From: JALOTE01 sp031422195
GTDB taxonomy: Bacteria > Pseudomonadota > Alphaproteobacteria > Rhizobiales > Rhizobiaceae
Direction: 5' to 3'
Length of the DNA stretch: 36,016 nt
NCBI GenBank assembly: GCA_031422195.1
Contig: JANOPZ010000002.1
Coordinates: forward strand, 1 to 36,016
Shown here: piece after piece, positions 1 through 6,201 of the stretch
Layout of the letters: each line of letters opens with the position of its first letter
How positions within the stretch are numbered: the first letter of the stretch is position 1
The notes under the pieces: model-generated
What the model saw: the letters and a program-made list of their open reading frames with translations, nothing else
Database searches by the model: none
What the model was told of the DNA's origin: nothing
Program-made: the position numbers and the translations under genes

Positions 1-117
1 TTATCGTCCGCGTGCTGCGCACGCGGGACCGGGCCCGCGCATATAATGGCGTTCAGGCTGGTACTTTGAAAAAAACACTTTGACCAAATCCTTGATCACA
101 ACACGCGCGAAACGCAT
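1..117 (-). CDS. possible 38-residue basic protein, unrecognised
   Basis: This short open frame starts with ATG at 117-115 and ends with TAA on the first bases of the window. The product is basic, with an N-terminal stretch of hydrophobic and lysine residues and a Gly/Pro/Arg-rich tail. I recognise no domain. The last third is encoded by a GC-rich palindrome (8-26), so the tail may be a chance translation of a structured element. A + frame from base 3 to about 80 is also open and could instead be the end of a gene entering from the left. I list it because its stop coincides with the window edge, but it may not be a gene. Confidence 0.25.
   Translation of the reverse strand: MRFARVVIKDLVKVFFSKYQPERHYMRGPGPACAARGR
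8..26. repeat. perfect GC-rich palindrome
   Basis: CCGCGTGC and GCACGCGG form a perfect 8-bp stem around a 3-base loop (TGC). There is no T-run on either side, so it is not a classical intrinsic terminator. It lies at the extreme left of the window, upstream of ureB. Confidence 0.55.
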
Positions 118-306
118 AATTTAGGCAACTCCATGGGCAACGGCCAATATGCGCCATCGCATGTCTTCAAGACTAGCAAAGAAATATGAAGGTTTATTGA
201 ATCGCACGTTTAGGCTGTGTTCATTTTTACAGTCCTTGAAATTCCAGTTGCATCTTAATTGTGTTCGATCAAAGTTGGCGAAACAAAATTTAGGTGGGCA
301 TTGCGC
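118..306. other. AT-richer leader upstream of ureB
   Basis: No convincing gene is seen here. A long - strand frame runs through this stretch and through ureB, but it looks like a shadow. The DNA is visibly AT-richer than its flanks, as expected for a promoter and leader. TTGAAT and TTGAAA hexamers are present, but neither has a convincing -10 partner. An AGGTGGG Shine-Dalgarno motif sits at 292-298. Confidence 0.4.
292..298 (+). promoter_or_regulatory. ribosome binding site that sets the ureB start
   Basis: AGGTGGG lies 8 bases before the ATG at 307. It favours that codon over the upstream in-frame ATG at 259, which would add 16 residues not expected in UreB. Confidence 0.6.
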
Positions 307-612
307 ATGATCCCCGGTGAAATTATTACGCCAACAGGCAACATCATTTTTAATTCGGGCCAGCCAACTGTCACATTGCTGGTTGCCAATGCGGGTGACC
401 GGCCAATCCAAGTTGGCTCGCATTATCATTTCTATGAAACCAACCCGTTGCTCACTTTCAACCGTGCCCAAACCCGCGGCATGCGGCTTGACATAGCACC
501 GGGAACTGCAGTGCGGTTCGAGCCAGGCCAAACCCGAGAAGTGCAATTGATTGCCATCGGCGGCGACCGTACGGTCTACGGATTTAGACAAGAAATCATG
601 GGCACATTATGA
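307..612 (+). CDS. ureB: urease subunit beta
   Basis: UreB is the small beta subunit of nickel-dependent urease, which hydrolyses urea to ammonia and carbamate in the cytoplasm. The 101-residue product starts MIPGEI and contains the family-typical VGSHYHFYETN segment at about residues 37-47, followed by the RGMRLDIAPGTAVRFEPG region. Its length matches stand-alone bacterial UreB. An upstream ATG at 259 is in frame, but the MIPGE start and the AGGTGGG ribosome binding site support 307. The stop overlaps the start of the next gene (ATGA). UreA, normally encoded just upstream, is not visible in the 306 bases before it. Confidence 0.95.
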   Translation: MIPGEIITPTGNIIFNSGQPTVTLLVANAGDRPIQVGSHYHFYETNPLLTFNRAQTRGMRLDIAPGTAVRFEPGQTREVQLIAIGGDRTVYGFRQEIMGTL

Positions 613-1019
613 AAACGTCGATTTTTGTTTTGGCGGCTTTGATTTTTTTCACAAGCCGGGCTTCTGCGCAGAGTGATGATGACTTTGATTGTTCGAAGCC
701 TGATGATTTGCCGCAAATGGGATTGAGTTTTTGCGCTTATCAAGATTTTGAAGCTGCCGATCTTGAATTGAATGAAACTTGGGCAGAAGTCCGCAGCAAG
801 ATCCGCGCTGACGAAACAGAAATTGAAGAGTTCAAGGGCTGGTTTGACCAAGCATTAGCGGCACAGCGCGCTTGGCTTGGTTATCGCGATGCCCAATGTG
901 AAACAGAAGGGTTTTCGTTTAATGGCGGCTCGATGCAGCCGATGGTCATGTCGACTTGCAAAATGCGCATCACAGAAGCACGCACGCTTGAACTCCAAAA
1001 GATGATAGAGCAACCGTGA
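609..1019 (+). CDS. secreted LprI-like (DUF1311) protein
   Basis: The 136-residue product has a clear signal peptide, with a basic start, a hydrophobic core and an ASA cleavage site near residue 20. The mature part has four cysteines (28, 42, 97, 117), which could form two disulfides in the periplasm. The W-x-x-YRDAQC motif at residues 89-97 is typical of the lysozyme-inhibitor LprI / DUF1311 family. Members include inhibitors of host lysozyme, but most are uncharacterised, so that function is not established here. The start overlaps the ureB stop by 4 bases, and a PlsC-like gene follows 22 bases later. It is not a known urease component, and its place in the operon is unexplained. Confidence 0.8.
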   Translation: MKTSIFVLAALIFFTSRASAQSDDDFDCSKPDDLPQMGLSFCAYQDFEAADLELNETWAEVRSKIRADETEIEEFKGWFDQALAAQRAWLGYRDAQCETEGFSFNGGSMQPMVMSTCKMRITEARTLELQKMIEQP

Positions 1020-1041
1020 TGATTTTGGCCTGCGTTACCTG

Positions 1042-1818
1042 ATGCGTAAGACCCTGTTCCTCACCGCCTATTGGGCCACTTCAATTGTCACAGCTATTTT
1101 GGCTTTGCCGCTTTTGCTCTGGCCATCGCGCAAACCGCTGATGCGCTGGATCAGGGGCTATTCACGCATCATGTTGTTTTGGATGCGGGTTATCGGCGGC
1201 GTCAAACTTGAAATTCGCGGAGTTAAACCGCACGGCGCGTGCATTATTGCGGCCAAGCATCAAAGCTGGGGTGATGGTTTTTGCATGTTTTCGCAATTTG
1301 AAGATTTATCGTTCGTCACCGGCGACCACCTTGAAAAAATGCCGATTGTTGGCAACATTTTGCGCAAAATGGGCGCAGTGGTTGTAGCAAGTTGCGGCGG
1401 GGTGGAATCGCGTACGCGGCTTACAGATGCCGGCGTGGTCCAAGCCAAATCTGAAGGCCGCCCGGTGTTGATTTATCCCGAAGGCCGCATTGTGCCGCCG
1501 GGGCTTTATTACCCTTACAAACGCGGCGTATTCCATATGTATGAAGCGCAGAACTGCCTCGTTGTGCCGGTTGCCACCAATCTTGGCCTGTTTTGGCCAA
1601 AAGGCGAATGGAACTTGAAACCCGGTCATGCGGTGGTTGAGTTTCTTGAACCCATCGCGCTGGGCCTTGGCAAAGACGCGTTTATGGCATTGCTCCATGA
1701 GCGCATAGAAACCGCTTCGTTGGCGTTATTGCCTGCTGATGTTGCAATACCAAAAGAGCGTGTTTGGGCTGATCCAAGTGATTTGAAAAGTACGCAACGT
1801 CAAAGCGTTTCTGCCTGA
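1042..1818 (+). CDS. PlsC-like 1-acylglycerol-3-phosphate acyltransferase
   Basis: This 258-residue protein belongs to the lysophosphatidate acyltransferase family, which adds a second acyl chain to make phosphatidic acid for membrane lipids. The catalytic HX4D motif is H73-QSWG-D78. The substrate-binding motif appears as YPEGRI at 145-150, where the usual form is EGT/EGR. An N-terminal membrane segment covers about residues 5-27, as expected for an inner-membrane enzyme. The last 35 residues are polar and poorly conserved-looking. It lies between ureB and ureC in the urease orientation. The exact substrate cannot be read from sequence, and it may act on a lipid other than the bulk phospholipid precursor. 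Confidence 0.85.
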   Translation: MRKTLFLTAYWATSIVTAILALPLLLWPSRKPLMRWIRGYSRIMLFWMRVIGGVKLEIRGVKPHGACIIAAKHQSWGDGFCMFSQFEDLSFVTGDHLEKMPIVGNILRKMGAVVVASCGGVESRTRLTDAGVVQAKSEGRPVLIYPEGRIVPPGLYYPYKRGVFHMYEAQNCLVVPVATNLGLFWPKGEWNLKPGHAVVEFLEPIALGLGKDAFMALLHERIETASLALLPADVAIPKERVWADPSDLKSTQRQSVSA

Positions 1819-1848
1819 AATCATCTGTCTCACGGTTTGCTCATTCTT

Positions 1849-1865
1849 CGTGGTTCGAGTCCACG
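1849..1865 (+). repeat. tRNA T-arm-like hairpin
   Basis: CGTGG-TTCGAGT-CCACG has the 5-bp stem and 7-base loop of a tRNA T-arm, and the loop fits the TTCRANY consensus. I could not fit an acceptor stem, anticodon arm or CCA end, so this is not a complete tRNA. It could be a remnant or chance. Confidence 0.35.
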
Positions 1866-1877
1866 CGCATTGCGCGT
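1863..1877. repeat. perfect palindrome
   Basis: ACGCGCA and TGCGCGT flank a single T, giving a perfect 7+7 inverted repeat that overlaps the end of the T-arm-like hairpin. The spacing suits a DNA-binding site better than an RNA hairpin. No regulator can be named from sequence. Confidence 0.45.
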
Positions 1878-1987
1878 TCTCACCATGAAAGAACAGAGAC
1901 CTTTCGATACGACTTTTGATACAAGTTTACATGCCCCAAACCGCTTGACGCAGTGCGTTGCAGCATGGATGCTTCCGGTTCTTAACC

Positions 1988-1993
1988 AAGGAC
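1988..1993 (+). promoter_or_regulatory. ribosome binding site of ureC
   Basis: AAGGAC lies 7 bases before the ATG at 2001, which supports that start. Confidence 0.55.
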
Positions 1994-2000
1994 AACTCCC

Positions 2001-3710
2001 ATGGCCTCAACCCTTTCCCGTGCCGCTTATGCCGCCATGTTTGGCCCGACCACAGGCGACAAAGTTCGCCTTGCCGACACCGAATTGTTCATCGAGGTCG
2101 AACGCGATTTTACGACATACGGCGAAGAGGTTAAGTTCGGCGGCGGCAAGGTCATCCGCGATGGCATGGGCCAAAGCCAATATTCAAGGGTGGAAGGCGC
2201 GGTGGATACTGTCATCACCAATGCGCTGATTGTTGATTATACCGGCATTTACAAAGCTGACGTTGGCCTCAAAGGCGGGCGCATTTGCGGCATCGGCAAG
2301 GCCGGCAACCCCGATACGCAAACCGGCGTAACGATCATTATCGGCCCCGGCACCGAAGTGATTGCGGGCGAGGGTAAAATTTTGACTGCGGGCGGTATGG
2401 ATGCCCACATCCATTTTATTTGCCCGCAGCAAATTGACGATGCGCTGTATTCCGGCCTCACCACCATGCTCGGCGGCGGGACCGGCCCCGCCCATGGTAC
2501 GCTCGCTACCACCTGCACACCCGGGCCGTGGCACTTGGCACGGATGATTGAAGCCGCTGACGGGTTTGCCATGAATTTGGCTTTTGCGGGCAAAGGCAAT
2601 GCCTCACGCCCTGCCGCGCTCGAAGAAATGGTGCTGGCAGGCGCGTCGTCCTTAAAGCTGCATGAGGATTGGGGCACAACGCCTGCCGCAATTGATTGCT
2701 GTTTGAATGTTGCCGATGAGTTCGACGTGCAGGTGATGATCCATACCGATACGCTCAATGAGAGCGGCTTTGTCGAATCCACCATTGACGCCATCAAAGG
2801 CCGCACCATCCACGCCTTCCACACCGAGGGCGCAGGCGGCGGCCATGCACCGGATATTATCAAAATCTGCGGGCTTCCCAACGTTATCCCATCGTCCACC
2901 AACCCGACGCGGCCCTACACTGTTAATACCATTGCCGAACACCTCGACATGCTGATGGTATGCCACCACTTGGATGCTTCAATTCCGGAAGACATTGCGT
3001 TTGCCGAAAGCCGCATCCGCAAAGAGACGATTGCCGCCGAAGATATTCTCCACGATATGGGCGCTTTCTCAATCATTTCATCCGACAGCCAAGCCATGGG
3101 CCGTGTTGGCGAAGTGATCATCCGCACATGGCAAACCGCCGATAAAATGAAGCGCCAGCGCGGGCGGTTGAGCCAAGAAACTGGCGAAAACGACAATTAC
3201 CGCGTGCGCCGCTACCTTGCCAAATACACGATCAACCCCGCCATTGCGCATGGCTTAAGCCACGAGATCGGCTCCATCGAAGTCGGCAAACGCGCGGATT
3301 TGTGTTTGTGGAACCCTGCGTTTTTTGGCGTCAAACCCGATATGGTGCTGATCGGCGGCATGATCGCCGCCGCCCCTATGGGCGACCCCAATGCCTCCAT
3401 CCCGACGCCGCAGCCCGTGCACTACCGCCCGATGTTCGGCGCATTCGGCAAAGCGCTGACGTCAAGCTCCGTGGTGTTTGTCAGCCAAGCCGCGATGGAC
3501 AATGATCTGCGCTCCAAGCTCGGCACCGCCAAACAGATGCTGCCGGTTGTCAACACCCGCAACATCGGCAAACGCTCCATGATGCTCAACGACGCCATGC
3601 CGCATATTGAGGTAAACCCCGAAACCTATGAAGTGCGCGCCGATGGGGAGTTGCTGACGTGCGAGCCAGCCACCGTGCTGCCGATGGCGCAGCGGTATTT
3701 TCTGTTTTGA
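2001..3710 (+). CDS. ureC: urease subunit alpha, catalytic
   Basis: UreC carries the dinickel active site of urease. At 569 residues it is full length. Metal and catalytic residues are all visible: H136 and H138 (AHIHF), the carbamylated lysine K219 (SLKLHED) followed by H221, H248 (MIHTD), H274 (HTEGAGGGHAPD), the flap C321-H322-H323 (VCHHLD) and D362 (SSDSQAMGRVGE). No truncation or missing ligand is seen, so the enzyme should be active once UreA, UreB and the nickel-insertion proteins are supplied. The gene is separated from ureB by lprI-like and plsC-like genes and is followed after 7 bases by an Abi_C-type gene. Confidence 0.98.
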   Translation: MASTLSRAAYAAMFGPTTGDKVRLADTELFIEVERDFTTYGEEVKFGGGKVIRDGMGQSQYSRVEGAVDTVITNALIVDYTGIYKADVGLKGGRICGIGKAGNPDTQTGVTIIIGPGTEVIAGEGKILTAGGMDAHIHFICPQQIDDALYSGLTTMLGGGTGPAHGTLATTCTPGPWHLARMIEAADGFAMNLAFAGKGNASRPAALEEMVLAGASSLKLHEDWGTTPAAIDCCLNVADEFDVQVMIHTDTLNESGFVESTIDAIKGRTIHAFHTEGAGGGHAPDIIKICGLPNVIPSSTNPTRPYTVNTIAEHLDMLMVCHHLDASIPEDIAFAESRIRKETIAAEDILHDMGAFSIISSDSQAMGRVGEVIIRTWQTADKMKRQRGRLSQETGENDNYRVRRYLAKYTINPAIAHGLSHEIGSIEVGKRADLCLWNPAFFGVKPDMVLIGGMIAAAPMGDPNASIPTPQPVHYRPMFGAFGKALTSSSVVFVSQAAMDNDLRSKLGTAKQMLPVVNTRNIGKRSMMLNDAMPHIEVNPETYEVRADGELLTCEPATVLPMAQRYFLF

Positions 3711-3717
3711 GGGGGTA

Positions 3718-4470
3718 ATGCGATTGTTCCCAAATGAAAGCTTATTCGACAAAGTGGTCAGGCTTCAAAACGTTCTGATTGCACGCGCAACGGGTTTGGA
3801 AGCCCACGACAATGAGTATCAAGAATTGAGAAAAGAGTTGGCATCCAACTCACAAACACGGGATTTCGTTCCAGCGTTGTTAAAGCGGTGTGGTGATCTG
3901 GATCAATTTTGGGGTTGGATAAAATATGAGAAAGGCAGTTATGCAGAGAGAAGAAATTTGATTTGGGAAGACTTTGCCTCATTACGTAGTAAATTAGAAT
4001 TTGGACAAGTCTCTCCTTCAAATGAAACCAGCGAAATTGCCTTAAGTAACCTGAATGCTGAGCACATTTCAGACTTGTGGAAAAAGGCTCTTGATAGACG
4101 CCAAGCCGACCCTGAAGGCGCAATTACGGTTGCACGGACGATGTTGGAAAGTGTTTGCAAAACAATTCTTGATGATCTGAAAATTGATTACGGCAGTAGC
4201 CCCGAACTTCCCAAACTCTGGGCGTTACTAGCCAGCAATTTGAATCTTTCGCCCAGCCAACATACCGCCAGTATTTTCAAAGAGATACTCGGCAGCTGTC
4301 AGTCAGTCGTAAACAACCTTGGGGCCTTGAGAAATCGTGTTGGTGATGCCCATGGACAAGGGCGAAACCCCGTAAAGCCAAAGCCTAGACATGCAGAGTT
4401 AGCTATTAACTTAGCAGGCACCATGGCTGCGTTTGCGGTCAATACGTGGAAAGAGCGCGGGCAGGTCTGA
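3718..4470 (+). CDS. abortive infection (Abi_C) domain protein
   Basis: The 250-residue product has an unrecognised N-terminal half. The C-terminal half, about residues 130-245, resembles the abortive infection C-terminal domain family (Abi_C). Recognisable parts are AITVARTMLESVCKTIL, a LPKLWALLASNLNLSP segment, and LGALRNRVGDAHGQG near residue 208, followed by a helical tail. Proteins with this domain are linked to phage resistance, but the mechanism is unclear. The ATG lies 7 bases after the ureC stop behind a GGGGG run, so it can be co-translated with urease. Its codons look more AT-rich than ureC, which suggests later acquisition. Domain assignment is from memory of the family, not a search. 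Confidence 0.75.
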   Translation: MRLFPNESLFDKVVRLQNVLIARATGLEAHDNEYQELRKELASNSQTRDFVPALLKRCGDLDQFWGWIKYEKGSYAERRNLIWEDFASLRSKLEFGQVSPSNETSEIALSNLNAEHISDLWKKALDRRQADPEGAITVARTMLESVCKTILDDLKIDYGSSPELPKLWALLASNLNLSPSQHTASIFKEILGSCQSVVNNLGALRNRVGDAHGQGRNPVKPKPRHAELAINLAGTMAAFAVNTWKERGQV

Positions 4471-4512
4471 ATCCTAATCTTTCTCTTTTCGCGCGATCGC
4501 TCCCCATTGTCA

Positions 4513-4537
4513 CCCCCGCCTCTTTCTTGTGCGGGGG
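4513..4537 (+). terminator. GC-rich hairpin, possible terminator
   Basis: CCCCCGC pairs with GCGGGGG (7 bp) around an 11-base loop, about 40 bases after the Abi_C gene. A T-rich run (CTTTCTTTTT) follows at 4544-4553, a little farther from the stem than is usual. It could end the ureB-ureC-abi transcript or be a dispersed repeat. Confidence 0.4.
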
Positions 4538-4580
4538 CCTAGACTTTCTTTTTGCCGCCAAAATTCAAAACAAGTCTGGG

Positions 4581-4601
4581 TTCCCGCAACAAGTGCGGGA
4601 A
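4581..4601. repeat. palindromic repeat with TTCCCGCA arms
   Basis: TTCCCGCA pairs perfectly with TGCGGGAA (8 bp) around ACAAG. With the flanking GTCTGGG and TGAC it resembles a dispersed repeat seen in many alphaproteobacterial genomes. Only one copy is in this window. Confidence 0.55.
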
Positions 4602-4631
4602 TGACTAAACTGAAACATCCCACTTAATCAT

Positions 4632-4650
4632 TGCCTGACTTGATCAGGCA
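4632..4650. repeat. palindromic repeat with TGCCTGA arms
   Basis: TGCCTGA pairs perfectly with TCAGGCA (7 bp) around CTTGA. It is a single copy and is unlike the neighbouring palindromes. Confidence 0.5.
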
Positions 4651-4760
4651 GTGACAAAAAGTTGGAGTTTCGTGGATTACAAGCGCCAGTTCTAACCATC
4701 CTTCATGGTAACGAGGCACACAGTGCCATCTCTAACCACGCAGGATTGGTGCCACCTTCG

Positions 4761-4801
4761 CCCTTCGAGACGCCGCTCAAGCGGCTCGTCAGGATGAAGG
4801 G
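4761..4801. repeat. palindromic repeat with CCCTTC ends
   Basis: The outer arms are CCCTTC and GAAGGG, and the inner arms GCCGCT and AGCGGC are separated by 2 bases. The form (CCCTTCGAGACGCC ... AGGATGAAGGG) matches a dispersed repeat that I associate with alphaproteobacterial intergenic regions. Confidence 0.55.
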
Positions 4802-4855
4802 TTGGGTTACTATCCCCCATTTGCCCCATTCCCCATTTTCCGCTAAACTCTCCCG

Positions 4856-5302
4856 ATGAACAAGCACGCCCGCCCCGCAACCCCGTTTGAGGCTGATTTT
4901 CACCAATGGTCGGTCGAGCAGGCGGCTTTGCTGCGCGCGGGCAAATGGGAGGCGCTGGATGTCATACATCTGGCGGAGGAGATCGAAAGCTTGGGCCGCA
5001 GTGAAAAGCGTGAGATTGAAAGCCGCCTCGAAATATTGCTGGTGCATTTGCTGAAATGGCAATTCCAGCCAGAGCGCAGAACACGCAGCTGGCGATTGAC
5101 TTTGAAAGTGCAACGAAGTGATTTGCAATATGTCCTGAATGAAAACCCCAGCCTGAAAAGTTACCCGCTGGTTCGCCTTCAATCCGCTTATTTAAGAGCC
5201 TGCCTTGCAGCCGAAAAAGAAACCGGCCTTGCCTTTGAAACCTTTCCTGAAACCTGCCCTTTCACGACCGCCCAAATTATGGATGAGACATTCCCCGCAT
5301 GA
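4856..5302 (+). CDS. DUF29 family protein
   Basis: The 148-residue product matches the pattern of DUF29 proteins. It has an N-terminal acidic-aromatic segment (FEADFHQWSVEQAALLRAGKWEALD), LAEEIESLGRSEKREIESRLE at about residues 41-61, and LLVHLLKWQFQPERRTRSW at about 62-80. It ends with the FPETCPFTTAQIMDE segment. It is predicted to be mostly helical and cytoplasmic, with no signal peptide or membrane segment. The function of DUF29 is unknown. Its last 4 bases overlap the start of a BrnA-like gene, which in turn overlaps ureE. Confidence 0.85.
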   Translation: MNKHARPATPFEADFHQWSVEQAALLRAGKWEALDVIHLAEEIESLGRSEKREIESRLEILLVHLLKWQFQPERRTRSWRLTLKVQRSDLQYVLNENPSLKSYPLVRLQSAYLRACLAAEKETGLAFETFPETCPFTTAQIMDETFPA

Positions 5303-5481
5303 ACCCCAACCACCCGAATTACGATCCCGAAACCATCTACGAGCAACCTGCCAAAATCCGCGTGAGGTTGGAGGCTGACATTATGGATTGGTTCAAAGCC
5401 CGCAGTGATGATCCGGCTGGGGAAATCAAGCATGTTCTGCGCGACTATATTGCTGCGCAAGAAACGAAAGCCACCCCATGA
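5299..5481 (+). CDS. BrnA-like (ribbon-helix-helix) small protein
   Basis: The product has 60 residues. The part from about residue 18 (AKIRVRLEADIMDWFKARSD) to 55 (HVLRDYIAAQ) resembles the C-terminal ribbon-helix-helix region of BrnA antitoxins: a strand with alternating basic and hydrophobic residues, then two helices. The GYQTRIN-like segment of typical BrnA is changed to DPAGEIK, so DNA binding is not assured. No BrnT toxin gene is adjacent; the preceding gene is DUF29. It is coupled by 4-base overlaps on both sides, to DUF29 and to ureE. A role as autorepressor, or as partner of DUF29, is inference only. Confidence 0.55.
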   Translation: MNPNHPNYDPETIYEQPAKIRVRLEADIMDWFKARSDDPAGEIKHVLRDYIAAQETKATP

Positions 5482-5969
5482 TCCGCGTTACACACATTCT
5501 CGACCATGTTCACGACACAGTCGGGCGCATCACGCTTGATGAAACCGCGCGTCACCGCCGCCGTATGGTGATGACGTCGGATGAAATTGGCGGGCAACCC
5601 GGCATCGAATTTTTGCTGGATCTGCCGGAGGCCATCATGCTTCGGCACGGCGAGGGGCTGCTGCTTGAAGATGGCCGCGTGATACTGGTGGTTGCCGAAC
5701 CCGAACAACTTTATGCTGTGTTTGGGGCCAGTCCGCGCCATTTGCTGATGCTCAGCTGGCACATCGGCAATCGGCATTTGGCGGCAGAAATTCTGGGCAA
5801 CCGCATCATTATCCGGCAAGACGCTGTGATTAAAGACATGCTCGAAGGTTTGGGCGCACGCGTGATGGAGATCTTAGCGCCGTTTATACCGGAAGGCGGC
5901 GCTTATGGCGGGCGGGCTAACCCACATGATCACGGCCATGGCACAACTCATGACCATAAGCATGATTGA
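5478..5969 (+). CDS. ureE: urease accessory protein, nickel chaperone
   Basis: UreE is a dimeric metallochaperone that delivers nickel to the urease apoprotein through UreG. The 163-residue product has the N-terminal domain at about residues 1-75. The metal-binding domain follows, with the conserved WHIGNRHL segment around residue 94-101 (the family's conserved histidine). The tail from about residue 148 is histidine-rich, with six His in the last 16 residues, as in UreE proteins that store extra nickel. The start overlaps the preceding small gene by 4 bases, and the stop overlaps the DUF6434 gene by 8 bases. Confidence 0.96.
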   Translation: MIRVTHILDHVHDTVGRITLDETARHRRRMVMTSDEIGGQPGIEFLLDLPEAIMLRHGEGLLLEDGRVILVVAEPEQLYAVFGASPRHLLMLSWHIGNRHLAAEILGNRIIIRQDAVIKDMLEGLGARVMEILAPFIPEGGAYGGRANPHDHGHGTTHDHKHD

Positions 5970-6201
5970 ACCCGATGCACGACCGTTTGACTGGCATCAT
6001 TCGGTTCTGTCCAGCCACACGATTATAGAACCCGATTACCGGAACACGCAAAACGTGCGCCGGTTTTTCAAAAGCGAAATCGGCGAAGCCTTCAAATTTG
6101 ACCGCGCGTTTATGAGCTGGATGCAAGACAACACCGGTAAAACCTTGGGTGATGCGGTGGATGAATGGAGAAGGCGTAAAGGCTATCGGGATGAGCAATA
6201 G
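5962..6201 (+). CDS. small DUF6434-like protein
   Basis: The 79-residue product begins MIEPDARPFDWHH at the ATG at 5962, which overlaps the ureE stop. An in-frame ATG at 5905 lies inside ureE and is less likely. The middle and end (YRNTQNVRRFF, then FKFDRAFMSWM and GKTLGDAVDEW) resemble the DUF6434 domain, often found with or near SAP domains; no SAP domain is present here. The function is unknown. The stop falls within the start of ureF, so it sits in the most tightly packed part of the operon. Confidence 0.75.
   Translation: MIEPDARPFDWHHSVLSSHTIIEPDYRNTQNVRRFFKSEIGEAFKFDRAFMSWMQDNTGKTLGDAVDEWRRRKGYRDEQ

Larger units (their letters stand above)
1819..2000. other. structured spacer before ureC
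   Basis: This 182-base spacer holds a tRNA T-arm-like hairpin at 1849-1865, an overlapping palindrome at 1863-1877 and a weak GTTCT/AGAAC hairpin at 1876-1894. A TTGACG hexamer at 1945-1950 could be a -35 box, but the -10 partner (GATGCT at 1968) is poor. An ORF starting at 1837 runs into ureC in another frame and looks spurious. Confidence 0.45.
4471..4855. other. repeat-rich intergenic gap in the urease cluster
   Basis: This 385-base stretch has no convincing gene; short frames of 60-65 codons on both strands look like chance. It holds at least four distinct palindromes (4513-4537, 4581-4601, 4632-4650, 4761-4801) and a weaker ACCAT/ATGGT hairpin at 4695-4709. These look like dispersed chromosomal repeats of the kind common in alphaproteobacteria. 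The gap separates ureBC from ureEFG, so the downstream genes may need read-through or their own promoter. Confidence 0.6.

Noticed and set aside
121..591. 156-codon - strand open frame across ureB
   Set aside because: It runs antisense through most of the clearly recognisable ureB gene, and its product resembles no family.
1780..1880. Complete tRNA gene around the T-arm-like hairpin
   Set aside because: No acceptor stem, D arm, anticodon arm or CCA end could be fitted around it.
1837..2229. 130-codon + frame upstream of and into ureC
   Set aside because: Most of it overlaps ureC in another frame; the AAGGAC site and conserved UreC start support only the ureC frame.
2249..2902. 217-codon - strand frame opposite ureC
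   Set aside because: It is antisense to the catalytic region of ureC and gives a low-complexity product without recognisable domains.
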